Assembly (NCBI RefSeq): GCF_015595035.1
Contig: NZ_JADNRN010000004.1
Span: 1-64,000, forward strand
Source: Marinibium conchae
Lineage (GTDB): Bacteria > Pseudomonadota > Gammaproteobacteria > Enterobacterales > Alteromonadaceae
Direction of reading: 5' to 3'
Length of the DNA: 64,000 bases
The notes beneath the pieces were generated by a model, which was not told the DNA's origin, did no database searches, and worked only from the letters and a program-made list of their open reading frames with translations. Made by a program: the position numbers and the translations under genes. This document shows, piece after piece, positions 26,931-35,441 of the stretch (within the stretch, counting starts at the first letter, position 1; every line of letters starts with the position of its first letter).

Positions 26931-28094
26931 CTAGCTTTTAACTGTTATTCTCAGCTTTAGATCGTTTCCAAGTTGAGTTATTTCCGTAAAGCACAAACGT
27001 TGCGCTTGAGCGAGTGAGGTAATTTCAGGGAATTCCACTAATGCTCGCGCTTTATTGCCCAGCAGCATGGGGGCTTGATAAACAATGAGCTCATTTACCC
27101 AGGCTTCATGGAAAAGTGCGCCGCACAGCTTGGCACCTGCCTCGGTCCATACTCTGTTAATTTGTCGCATAGCTAAGTGTTGCATTATGGCATCGAGGCA
27201 AAGGTAGTCTCCCTTTTTGGGAACTTGAACCTGCTCACACTCAGGGCCTGTAAGCCCGTTATTATGCTGGGCATTAAAAACCAAAACGGGCTGACCGTCT
27301 TGGAATATTTGATAGTTGTTATTTAAGCGATTTTTGCCATCAATGATGACTCGAAGTGGTTGTTTTTGCCTTGCCTTGAAGGCATTCCGCTGTGCCGATG
27401 GCAGAGTATCTGGTCGTACGTTTAGCCTAGGGTTATCACTTATTACTGTATCGGCACCACTCAGGATTGCACAACTATTTGCTCTCTCGATCTGCACGTC
27501 GGCACGGGCTGGCTCACCGGTAATCCATTTACTTTCGCCATTAAGCAGGGCCGTTTTTGCATCAATACTTGCCGCGAGTTTTACGCTAACAAAAGGTCTG
27601 TCGTGCACTATTCTATAATTAAAAGCGCGATTGATTGATTGAGCTTCTTTCTCCATCAACCCGCTTTGCACGCTAATACCTGCCTTTTCTAGTAAAGCGA
27701 TTCCTTGATTGTGTACGAGGGGATTAAGATCAACACTTGCGATGACTACTCTTGCAATTTTAGCCTCGATAAGAGCTTTAGCACAAGGTGGCGTGCGACC
27801 CGTGTGAGAGCATGGCTCCAAGGTAACGTAAGCAGTTGCTCCTGTTAAACTGAGAGGCGGCGTATCTCCTTGATGAGGTGAAAAGCCAGCAGCTTTAAGA
27901 GCATTAACTTCGGCGTGAGCACTCCCCGCTTTAATATGATAGCCCTTTCCTAGCAGTTCATTTTTTGCGTTTACAATAACACAACCCACTGCCGGATTCG
28001 GAGTGGTAGAGCAGCAACCTTTTTTTGCCTCTTCTATGGCTAACGCCATCCACTTAGCGTCATCGCTGCTGAAGCTCTTATCTTTATCTTGCAT
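26931..28094 (-). CDS. ribD: Bifunctional pyrimidine deaminase/reductase RibD
   Basis: Carries out the second and third riboflavin steps: deamination, then NADPH reduction of the ribosyl to a ribityl chain. The deaminase domain has zinc ligands H60-A-E62 and the PCSHTGRTPPC motif (cysteines near 94 and 103). The reductase domain follows from about residue 155 (FVSVKLAASIDAK). It has 387 residues. It starts five bases after the nrdR stop and is followed by ribE. Confidence 0.95.
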   Translation of the reverse strand: MQDKDKSFSSDDAKWMALAIEEAKKGCCSTTPNPAVGCVIVNAKNELLGKGYHIKAGSAHAEVNALKAAGFSPHQGDTPPLSLTGATAYVTLEPCSHTGRTPPCAKALIEAKIARVVIASVDLNPLVHNQGIALLEKAGISVQSGLMEKEAQSINRAFNYRIVHDRPFVSVKLAASIDAKTALLNGESKWITGEPARADVQIERANSCAILSGADTVISDNPRLNVRPDTLPSAQRNAFKARQKQPLRVIIDGKNRLNNNYQIFQDGQPVLVFNAQHNNGLTGPECEQVQVPKKGDYLCLDAIMQHLAMRQINRVWTEAGAKLCGALFHEAWVNELIVYQAPMLLGNKARALVEFPEITSLAQAQRLCFTEITQLGNDLKLRITVKS

Positions 28095-28099
28095 TGTGC

Positions 28100-28549
28100 T
28101 CAGTCGCCGAGTTTGGCGATTTCCTCACCAAACTCACGAATATCTTCAAAGGAACGATAAACCGATGCAAATCTCACATAAGCAACTTTGTCTAGCTCTT
28201 TGAGAGCATCCATAATCAAACTACCTATCATTTCACTTTTTATTTCTCGCTCACCCGTTGCGCGTAATGATGACTTGATACGAACAATGCAGTTTTCGAC
28301 CTGTTCCGTGCTCACTGGACGTTTCTCTAAAGCTCTTTGCAAGCCAGCTCGAAGCTTGTCTTCGTTGAAAGGCTCCCGAGAACCGTCTCGTTTCACCACT
28401 CTCGGCATAACTAATTCAGCGGCCTCGAAGGTTGTGTAGCGCTCGTGACACTCCAAGCACTCGCGACGCCTGCGAACCTGCGCGCCATCAGCAACTAAGC
28501 GTGAATCAATCACCTTGGTCTCTTGAGCAGAACAAAAAGGACAAAACAT
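28100..28549 (-). CDS. nrdR: Transcriptional repressor NrdR
   Basis: Zinc-finger and ATP-cone repressor of ribonucleotide reductase genes. Four cysteines (C3, C6, C31, C34) form the zinc ribbon around the conserved [18 protein letters not shown], and the ATP-cone begins near residue 49 ([16 protein letters not shown]). It has 149 residues. I start at 28549 because the protein then begins MFCPFC as in the family; the longer frame to 28609 runs through promoter-like DNA. It heads the nrdR-ribD operon. Confidence 0.95.
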   Translation of the reverse strand: MFCPFCSAQETKVIDSRLVADGAQVRRRRECLECHERYTTFEAAELVMPRVVKRDGSREPFNEDKLRAGLQRALEKRPVSTEQVENCIVRIKSSLRATGEREIKSEMIGSLIMDALKELDKVAYVRFASVYRSFEDIREFGEEIAKLGD

Positions 28550-28604
28550 CTGTTGTGATCTCCATACTTTCAAACTAAGCGCTACGTTGAAAGTAACATT
28601 ATAA

Positions 28605-28632
28605 AACAAAAAAGCCGGCTATTACCGACTTT
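28605..28632 (-). terminator. Rho-independent terminator of glyA
   Basis: On the minus strand AAAGTCGG pairs with CCGGCTTT (one G-U wobble) around a 6-base loop and is followed by TTTTTTG. It lies 85 bases past the glyA stop and just ahead of nrdR, separating the two units. Confidence 0.8.
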
Positions 28633-28716
28633 TCCACTATAACCGCAATAAGCTTAGCGCTATGTTAACTGCACGAATGATAGCACGTACAGGTTACCCT
28701 CACTAGCGCGATGAAC

Positions 28717-29973
28717 TTAAGCGTAAACGGGGAATCGAGAACATAGCTCTACCACTTCAGCTTGCACACGCTTCACTACAGAATCATCTTCAATAGCATC
28801 AAGCACATCACAAATCCAAGTTGCCACCTGCCCTGCTTCTGCTTCTTTAAAGCCGCGACGAGTGATAGCAGGTGTACCAATACGCAAACCACTGGTCACA
28901 AAAGGAGAACGAGGGTCGTTAGGTACCGAGTTTTTGTTCACTGTAATGTTTGCGTTGCCAAGCGCGGCATCAGCATCTTTACCAGTGATGTCTTTGTCAA
29001 TCAAGTCGAGCAAAAACAAGTGATTGTCGGTACCGTTAGATACAATTTTATAACCTCGCTCTTGCATTACCGCTACCATCGCCTTCGCATTTTTCAAGAC
29101 TTGTTGCTGATAGCTTTTAAACTCTGGCTCGAGTGCTTCTTTGAATGCAACGGCTTTTGCTGCGATTACGTGGCAAAGTGGACCGCCTTGATTGCCAGGA
29201 AAAACTGAACTGTTGAGTTTCTTATACAGTCCTTCATCACCACAAGCAGAGAGGATTAAACCACCTCTTGGGCCCGCAAGCGTTTTATGGGTTGTCGTGG
29301 TAACCACGTGTGCATGAGGTAATGGGCTTGGATATACCCCTGCCGCTACCAAACCTGCTACATGCGCCATATCAACCAGAAGGTAGGCACCAACTTTGTC
29401 GGCTATTTCTCGGAAGCGAGCCCAATCTACAATACCGGAGTATGCAGAAAAACCACCGATAATCATTTTCGGTTTATGCTCTAGTGCGAGCGCTTCAACT
29501 TGGTCATAATCAATTATGCCGGTTTCAGGATGCAAACCATACTGCACAGCGTTATATGTTTTACCAGAAAAGTTAACATGTGACCCGTGAGTTAAGTGGC
29601 CACCGTCAGCCAAGCTCATGCCTAGCACGGTATCGTTGGCGTTGATTAAGGCCATGAATACGGCGGTATTGGCCTGAGAACCAGCGTGGGGTTGCACGTT
29701 TGCGTAGTCGCAATTAAATAGTTCTTTAGCTCGTTCAATCGCAAGTTCTTCAGCGATATCTACATACTCACAACCACCGTAGTAACGCTTACCCGGATAG
29801 CCTTCTGCGTATTTATTCGTTAACTGTGAGCCTTGAGCCTCGAGCACTCTCGGGCTACAGTAGTTTTCAGAAGCGATTAGCTCGATATGATGTTCTTGAC
29901 GATTATTTTCTTTTTCAATTGCTGCGGCTAATTCTGGATCGAATTCGGCAATATTCATTTTACTTGAAAGCAT
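28717..29973 (-). CDS. glyA: Serine hydroxymethyltransferase
   Basis: PLP enzyme that converts serine and tetrahydrofolate to glycine and methylene-tetrahydrofolate, the main one-carbon source. It has 418 residues, against 417 in E. coli. The PLP lysine lies in [16 protein letters not shown] (near residue 230), and the N-terminal [12 protein letters not shown] is intact. The start at 29973 has GGAG seven bases upstream; a frame extending 24 codons earlier carries no family sequence. It is a single gene with its own terminator. Confidence 0.97.
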   Translation of the reverse strand: MLSSKMNIAEFDPELAAAIEKENNRQEHHIELIASENYCSPRVLEAQGSQLTNKYAEGYPGKRYYGGCEYVDIAEELAIERAKELFNCDYANVQPHAGSQANTAVFMALINANDTVLGMSLADGGHLTHGSHVNFSGKTYNAVQYGLHPETGIIDYDQVEALALEHKPKMIIGGFSAYSGIVDWARFREIADKVGAYLLVDMAHVAGLVAAGVYPSPLPHAHVVTTTTHKTLAGPRGGLILSACGDEGLYKKLNSSVFPGNQGGPLCHVIAAKAVAFKEALEPEFKSYQQQVLKNAKAMVAVMQERGYKIVSNGTDNHLFLLDLIDKDITGKDADAALGNANITVNKNSVPNDPRSPFVTSGLRIGTPAITRRGFKEAEAGQVATWICDVLDAIEDDSVVKRVQAEVVELCSRFPVYA

Positions 29974-30169
29974 GTGTATCTCCTGCTGAGCTGGTCGCAG
30001 GCTAATTTCTGAAGAGCAAAACGGTTGTATTTTGAAAAAACACACCTTGATGAACGCAGTAAATTAGCACTAAAAAACGGTGGTCGCGTTACTTTAAAGC
30101 GCACATTTTAAGCATTTTATGCCGCTTGTATAGCGCTTTATTGGAATTAAATATAAGTAAACGTAAAGC

Positions 30170-31189
30170 TTACTTATTTAGTCCTTCTAAAGCTTTTACC
30201 CTGTCGACTAATTTATCGATTTGGCGCAGTCTTACGGTGTTTCGTTGCCAGTCTCTATTAGGCTGCACCGGCATGCCCGACGAATAAATACCAGGCTCAG
30301 TGATCGACTTGGTAACCATACTAAAGCCAGTTACCTGGACCTTATCGCAAATATCGATGTGCCCATTTATCACGCAAGTACCAGCAACCACTACATACTT
30401 GCCAATATTAGCGCTTCCAGCGATACCCGTGCCGCCGCAAATGCAGGAGTGGTCGCCAATCGTAACGTTATGTGCGATCTGTACGAGATTATCAATAATA
30501 ACGTCGTTTCCTATAATTGTGTTGTCGAGAGCGCCACGGTCGATACTTGTGTTTGAGCCAATTTCACAGTCATTGCCAATAACAACACTGCCAGTTTGTG
30601 GGATCTTCACCCACACACCTTTATCGTTTGCATAACCAAAACCGTCGGAACCAACCACTGTGCCGCTATGAATAGACACGTTGTTCCCAATAATTAGGCG
30701 GTGATACAAACTCACATTTGCGCGCAGGTTCAAATCATCGCCTATACGGCACGCCTCGCCTATTGTGGTGTTGGCGCCAATCTTTGCGTTTTTGCCAATG
30801 ATGACATCACGCTCAATCACCACTCCAGCAGCGATACTGGCATTTTCACCAATTACAGCGCTTTCATGAATCGTCGCTAGTGGCGATATGCCATTTTCTG
30901 GAACTGGCGTTGTATCGAGCAATTGCGCAGCCTTCGCAAACGCCACGTAAGGGTCGGAATGGATGATTTTATTTGTTGTGCAAAACTCAGCATCATCGCT
31001 TCTTAATATCACTGCAGAGGCTTCAGTTTTTGCTAATGCCGTTTTGTATTTGCTGTTGGACAAGAATGAAAGCTGGCCTTTTGCTGCCCCTTCTAGAGTA
31101 GCCATACTCAATATCTCAATATCGCCATTGCCTATTAACTCGCCACCAATGCGGGCAACAATTTCTTGTAAGGTAAATGTCTTTGTCAT
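30170..31189 (-). CDS. lpxD: UDP-3-O-acylglucosamine N-acyltransferase (LpxD), stand-alone copy
   Basis: Adds the second hydroxyacyl chain in lipid A synthesis. It has 339 residues: the LpxD-specific N-terminal uridine-binding domain (about 1-100), a left-handed beta-helix of hexapeptide repeats (about 105-280), and a C-terminal helix. The catalytic His is H240 in QIAHNV, as in E. coli (H239). The gene is not in the usual bamA-skp-lpxD-fabZ-lpxA-lpxB cluster: it lies alone, divergent from ettA. It may be a second LpxD with another acyl-chain preference or the only copy moved away; the window cannot tell. Confidence 0.85.
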   Translation of the reverse strand: MTKTFTLQEIVARIGGELIGNGDIEILSMATLEGAAKGQLSFLSNSKYKTALAKTEASAVILRSDDAEFCTTNKIIHSDPYVAFAKAAQLLDTTPVPENGISPLATIHESAVIGENASIAAGVVIERDVIIGKNAKIGANTTIGEACRIGDDLNLRANVSLYHRLIIGNNVSIHSGTVVGSDGFGYANDKGVWVKIPQTGSVVIGNDCEIGSNTSIDRGALDNTIIGNDVIIDNLVQIAHNVTIGDHSCICGGTGIAGSANIGKYVVVAGTCVINGHIDICDKVQVTGFSMVTKSITEPGIYSSGMPVQPNRDWQRNTVRLRQIDKLVDRVKALEGLNK

Positions 31190-31374
31190 AAGGGTTCCAA
31201 AAGAAAACTAAACTTTCGCGATAATAGCATAGATATTTGCTAGCACTTAAGCACCAATGTCCTTACAATTCATATTATTGCAACGCCACGTAATTTATGG
31301 GCGCTAACACTTAAGAGGCTATGTGCGCAGTGTCTCAACTATCTACAGTAACCTAATTTAAAGAGAGGAAAATC

Positions 31375-33039
31375 ATGGCTCAATATGTATATAGCATGCA
31401 TAGAGTGGGTAAAATTGTTCCACCTAACCGCCAAATTCTTAAAAATATCTCACTTAGCTTTTTTCCTGGCGCAAAAATCGGTGTGTTAGGTCTTAATGGC
31501 GCGGGTAAATCTACCTTGCTTCGCATTATGGCTGGCGTTGATAGCGAAATTGAAGGGGAAGCCATTCCACAACCGGGGCTAAAAATAGGCTATCTGCCGC
31601 AAGAACCCAAATTAGATGAAACCAAGGATGTGCGCGGCAATATAGAAGAAGCCGTCGCTGATGTAGCACATGCACTAGCACGGCTAGATGAAATCTATGC
31701 TGCCTACGCTGAGCCAGATGCAGATTTTGATGCGCTAGCAAAAGAGCAAGGTGAAATGGAAGCCATTATCCAAACAAAAGACGGACATAATTTGGAGAAC
31801 GCTCTTGAGCGTGCTGCAGACGCTTTACGATTACCTCCTTGGGATGCCGATGTAAGTAAGCTATCAGGTGGAGAAAAACGTCGCGTTGCGCTGTGTCGCT
31901 TACTTCTTGAAAAGCCTGAAATGCTGCTGCTTGATGAACCAACTAACCACTTAGACGCTGAATCAGTTGCTTGGCTCGAACGTTTCTTACACGACTATGA
32001 AGGCACTGTAGTTGCGATCACCCATGACCGCTATTTTCTTGATAATGTTGCGGGATGGATACTTGAGCTCGACCGTGGTCAAGGTATTCCATGGGAAGGC
32101 AATTATTCAAGCTGGCTAGAGCAAAAAGATGCTCGACTACAACAAGAAGAGCGTAGCGAAAGCGCTCGTCAAAAATCGATTAAGCAAGAATTAGAGTGGG
32201 TAAGAAGTAACCCTAAAGGTAGACAAGCCAAGAGCAAAGCCAGAATGGCACGCTTTGAGGAACTCAACACCGGCGACTATCAGAAACGAAACGAAACCAA
32301 CGAACTCTTTATTCCACCGGGTGAACGCTTGGGTGATAAAGTGATTGAAATTAGCAACCTGAAAAAATCCTATGGCGATCGATTACTCATCGACGACTTA
32401 AGCTTTAAGGTTCCTAAAGGTGGCATCGTCGGTATTATCGGGCCAAACGGCGCAGGTAAATCAACCTTATTTAGAATGCTAACTGGGCAAGAAAGTCCTG
32501 ATTCGGGCACAATAGACATCGGTGATACTGTTCAGTTATCGAGCGTAGACCAGTTCCGCGACCATATGGATGGCGATCAAACGGTATGGCAGGAAATATC
32601 CGACGGTCAGGATATTATCCGTATAGGTAATTTCGAAATTAACAGCCGTGCTTACTGCAGTCGCTTTAATTTCAAAGGCACAGACCAACAAAAGTTCGTT
32701 AAAGACTTATCAGGGGGTGAGCGCAACCGCGTTCACTTAGCCAAGCTATTAAAGGCTGGCGGCAACGTACTACTGCTCGATGAGCCTACTAATGACCTTG
32801 ATGTTGAAACCCTGCGCGCACTCGAAAATGCAATACTTGAATTTCCAGGTTGTGTAATGGTTATTTCGCATGATCGCTGGTTCTTAGACAGAGTAGCAAC
32901 CCACATTATGGATTACCGTGATGAAGGTAACATTAACTTCTACGAAGGTAACTACAACGAATATGAATCTTGGTTGAAAGAGACCTATGGCCAAGACGTC
33001 GTTGAACCACACAGACTAAAATACAAGAGTATTGATTAG
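31375..33039 (+). CDS. ettA: Energy-dependent translational throttle protein EttA
   Basis: ABC-F ATPase that binds the ribosomal E-site and gates the first elongation step according to ATP/ADP level. Two ABC domains are complete: Walker A GLNGAGKST (near 40) and GPNGAGKST (near 358), signatures LSGGEKRRVALCRLL and LSGGERNRVHLAKLL, and Walker B with DEPTNHLD and DEPTNDLD. Between them lies the P-site tRNA interaction motif region. It has 554 residues (555 in E. coli), with GAGAGG upstream. Confidence 0.97.
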   Translation: MAQYVYSMHRVGKIVPPNRQILKNISLSFFPGAKIGVLGLNGAGKSTLLRIMAGVDSEIEGEAIPQPGLKIGYLPQEPKLDETKDVRGNIEEAVADVAHALARLDEIYAAYAEPDADFDALAKEQGEMEAIIQTKDGHNLENALERAADALRLPPWDADVSKLSGGEKRRVALCRLLLEKPEMLLLDEPTNHLDAESVAWLERFLHDYEGTVVAITHDRYFLDNVAGWILELDRGQGIPWEGNYSSWLEQKDARLQQEERSESARQKSIKQELEWVRSNPKGRQAKSKARMARFEELNTGDYQKRNETNELFIPPGERLGDKVIEISNLKKSYGDRLLIDDLSFKVPKGGIVGIIGPNGAGKSTLFRMLTGQESPDSGTIDIGDTVQLSSVDQFRDHMDGDQTVWQEISDGQDIIRIGNFEINSRAYCSRFNFKGTDQQKFVKDLSGGERNRVHLAKLLKAGGNVLLLDEPTNDLDVETLRALENAILEFPGCVMVISHDRWFLDRVATHIMDYRDEGNINFYEGNYNEYESWLKETYGQDVVEPHRLKYKSID

Positions 33040-33052
33040 TCGAGAAACCTGC

Positions 33053-33100
33053 AGCTGGCTACCTTGCCAGCTCCAAGGCGGCTATGGTTCATATAGCCGC
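33053..33100 (+). terminator. Two tandem hairpins after ettA
   Basis: The first stem is AGCTGGC/GCCAGCT (33053-33072) and the second GCGGCTAT/ATAGCCGC (33078-33100), followed by TTTCATCCCTTTT. The T-tract is broken, so termination is probable rather than certain. A hydrolase gene converges from the other side. Confidence 0.6.
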
Positions 33101-33135
33101 TTTCATCCCTTTTACTCGTTCACAAGCGCTTAGCG

Positions 33136-33873
33136 TTATGCCAATATTGGGTTAATCAACAACTCCGCCAAAGCCTCGCTCTGTTCCAAAGGCATCATAT
33201 GCCCAGCGCCATTGAGCACACTTACCCGCATATTCGCATAGCCTTTACTGGCCGTTTCTACTTGCGTAGGTGGCGCAATAGTGTCTTGCTCACCCACAAT
33301 AAATTGAATAGGGATGGGCAGTTTTGCCAGTTCCGGTAGCAGGTTTTTCCTATTTGCGGTAGCAGATGTTTGTGCTAAAAGTGTGCTAGCCCCCAAGTCG
33401 TTCGACATTGTGACAATGCTATCAACCAAGGCTTTATCAGCTCGGTTTTGCTCATGCAGCATTGCTTCAGCTTTTGAATTTGGCATACCTTTATAGCGTT
33501 TATCCTTGATGAGTTTTGTTACTAACTTACGTTGGGCCAACTCCTCATCGCCCAATGCCTGTGCAGAACTGTTGAGTAGGGTTAGGGACGCAATTTTGAA
33601 GCCTGCTTTTTGAGTCTTTGATTGCTTAAATGCGTCAAGGGCTGCCAACGCAGCAACATAGCCTCCCATCGAATAACCGAGCAAGTGAACGGCTTGATCA
33701 AAATAAGCGATGCGGTCATTGCTCAACGCCATCATTTGTTCCAAATCCTGAGCCCACTGCAAGGGTACAAAGGCCTTAGAATCCAATTTAAGGCTTTGCC
33801 ATAAGGGCATGAAAATTCTTTCATCGCAGAGCGTTCCCGGGAAAAATATCACGGGCTCAGAACGACTAAACAT
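33136..33873 (-). CDS. Alpha/beta-fold hydrolase
   Basis: Protein of 245 residues with the alpha/beta hydrolase core. The oxyanion loop (FFPGTLCDER near 10), the nucleophile elbow GYSMGG with S68, an acidic residue in GEQDT near 197, and the His in GAGHMMPL near 226 complete the triad. No signal peptide is seen, so it is likely cytosolic. The substrate is unknown; resemblance to BioH/MenH-type esterases is only at fold level. It precedes radA's stop by 39 bases on the opposite end and reads in the same direction, so the two may be cotranscribed in the order radA, hydrolase. Confidence 0.8.
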   Translation of the reverse strand: MFSRSEPVIFFPGTLCDERIFMPLWQSLKLDSKAFVPLQWAQDLEQMMALSNDRIAYFDQAVHLLGYSMGGYVAALAALDAFKQSKTQKAGFKIASLTLLNSSAQALGDEELAQRKLVTKLIKDKRYKGMPNSKAEAMLHEQNRADKALVDSIVTMSNDLGASTLLAQTSATANRKNLLPELAKLPIPIQFIVGEQDTIAPPTQVETASKGYANMRVSVLNGAGHMMPLEQSEALAELLINPILA

Positions 33874-33912
33874 AAAAAATCCTGTGTGTTACTTGAGCGT
33901 AATGCAAGCTTA

Positions 33913-35280
33913 TCATAGAGCCTCTAAGGCTTGAGAAAGTCTGCTTACCGCAACAATTTCGATACCCGGAATTTTTTGTTTCGGCACATTCGCCTTCGGC
34001 ACAATCGCGCGCTTAAATCCATGTTTCGCTGCTTCGGCAATTCTCTCTGTCCCATTGGGTACAGGTCTTATCTCTCCCGATAGACCTACCTCTCCAAAAG
34101 CAATCAATTCTTTCGCTAAGGTGTGATTTCTAAAACTTGATACCATCGCTAGAAGCAGGGCCAAGTCGGCTCCCGTTTCATTTATTTTGACACCGCCAAC
34201 AACGTTCACAAACACATCTTGGTCGTTCATCTGGACATTACCATGGCGATGCATCACTGCAAGTAACATGGCTAATCGGTTTTGGTCTGAACCAACGGCA
34301 ACACGCCGGGGGTTGGCTAATTGCGAATAGTCTACTAGTGCTTGAATTTCCACCAGCAATGGCCTTGTACCTTCCCAGATAGTCATCACGATGCTACCTG
34401 GAGATGATTCTTCCTCACGGTTTAAAAAAATTGCGGAAGGATTAGACACTTCTTTCATGCCTTTTTCCGTCATACCGAAAACCCCAAGCTCATTAACCGC
34501 ACCAAAACGATTCTTCGTACCACGGAGTGTGCGATAACGACTATCGCTCTCTCCTTCAAGCATCATTGAACAATCAATGCAATGCTCAAGCACCTTCGGA
34601 CCAGCCAAGCTACCGTCCTTCGTTACATGACCAACCAAGAACATAGCAATATGATGCTTTTTAGCAAAGCGAGTTAAGGCTGCGGCGCTCTCTCTCACTT
34701 GTGACACACCGCCGGGTGCAGATTGAATATCACTCATGTGCATAACCTGAATAGAATCTATTACCATGATGGTAGGCTTATGCTCTAAGGCTAATTGGCA
34801 GATAGTGTCGACATTCGTTTCAGCTAAGAGCTTAAGTTTATCATCTGGCAACTGAAGCCGCTTTGCGCGCATTGCGACTTGCTGTAATGACTCTTCGCCA
34901 GTGACATATAAGGTAGAGTTTTGCTCTGCAAGCAAACACATTACCTGCAACAAAAGAGTACTTTTTCCCGCACCAGGAGAGCCACCAATTAACATCGCTG
35001 AACCGGGCACAATACCGCCGCCTAAAACTCTATCTAACTCTTTAAAGCCAGAGCTAAAACGAGGCAGTGCTGCTAAGTCGATTTCATTAAGTACTTCCAC
35101 TTTTGCAGTCGTTAATCCAGCGTATCCGCCACGGCTTGCAGGTACACTTTTCGTCGCTGAATTTTCGAGAACAATTTCACTTAGGGTGTTCCATTCTCTG
35201 CAGTCATTACATTGCCCTTGCCAGCGTGGATGCTCTGAACCACATTCAGTGCAAACAAAAGCCGTTTTTCTTTTTGCCAT
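33913..35280 (-). CDS. radA: DNA repair protein RadA
   Basis: RecA-like ATPase that speeds branch migration during recombinational repair. The N-terminal C4 zinc finger (C10, C13, C24, C27), Walker A GGSPGAGKST with K106, the RadA-specific KNRFG motif near 255, and the C-terminal Lon-like domain (about 280-455) are all visible. It has 455 residues. Neighbouring serB and ahpA match the E. coli ytjB/serB/radA neighbourhood, though here with two plus-strand genes inserted. Confidence 0.95.
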   Translation of the reverse strand: MAKRKTAFVCTECGSEHPRWQGQCNDCREWNTLSEIVLENSATKSVPASRGGYAGLTTAKVEVLNEIDLAALPRFSSGFKELDRVLGGGIVPGSAMLIGGSPGAGKSTLLLQVMCLLAEQNSTLYVTGEESLQQVAMRAKRLQLPDDKLKLLAETNVDTICQLALEHKPTIMVIDSIQVMHMSDIQSAPGGVSQVRESAAALTRFAKKHHIAMFLVGHVTKDGSLAGPKVLEHCIDCSMMLEGESDSRYRTLRGTKNRFGAVNELGVFGMTEKGMKEVSNPSAIFLNREEESSPGSIVMTIWEGTRPLLVEIQALVDYSQLANPRRVAVGSDQNRLAMLLAVMHRHGNVQMNDQDVFVNVVGGVKINETGADLALLLAMVSSFRNHTLAKELIAFGEVGLSGEIRPVPNGTERIAEAAKHGFKRAIVPKANVPKQKIPGIEIVAVSRLSQALEAL

Positions 35281-35441
35281 TTATTGGTAGTCTTCTAATA
35301 TAAGCGAAAGGATAATAATTGAAGAGTACCTAATTTCAGCGCAAAAATCTTTGGAGAAATAGGCTATTTTGTCGATACTTAAGCATGCACTATTAAAAGA
35401 GTGCATCTGTCAGTTTTACACAGTTTACAATTAAGGGTTGC

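Noticed and set aside
28762-29208. Plus-strand frame of 148 codons
   Set aside because: Antisense to glyA, His/Cys-rich by chance, no ribosome site.
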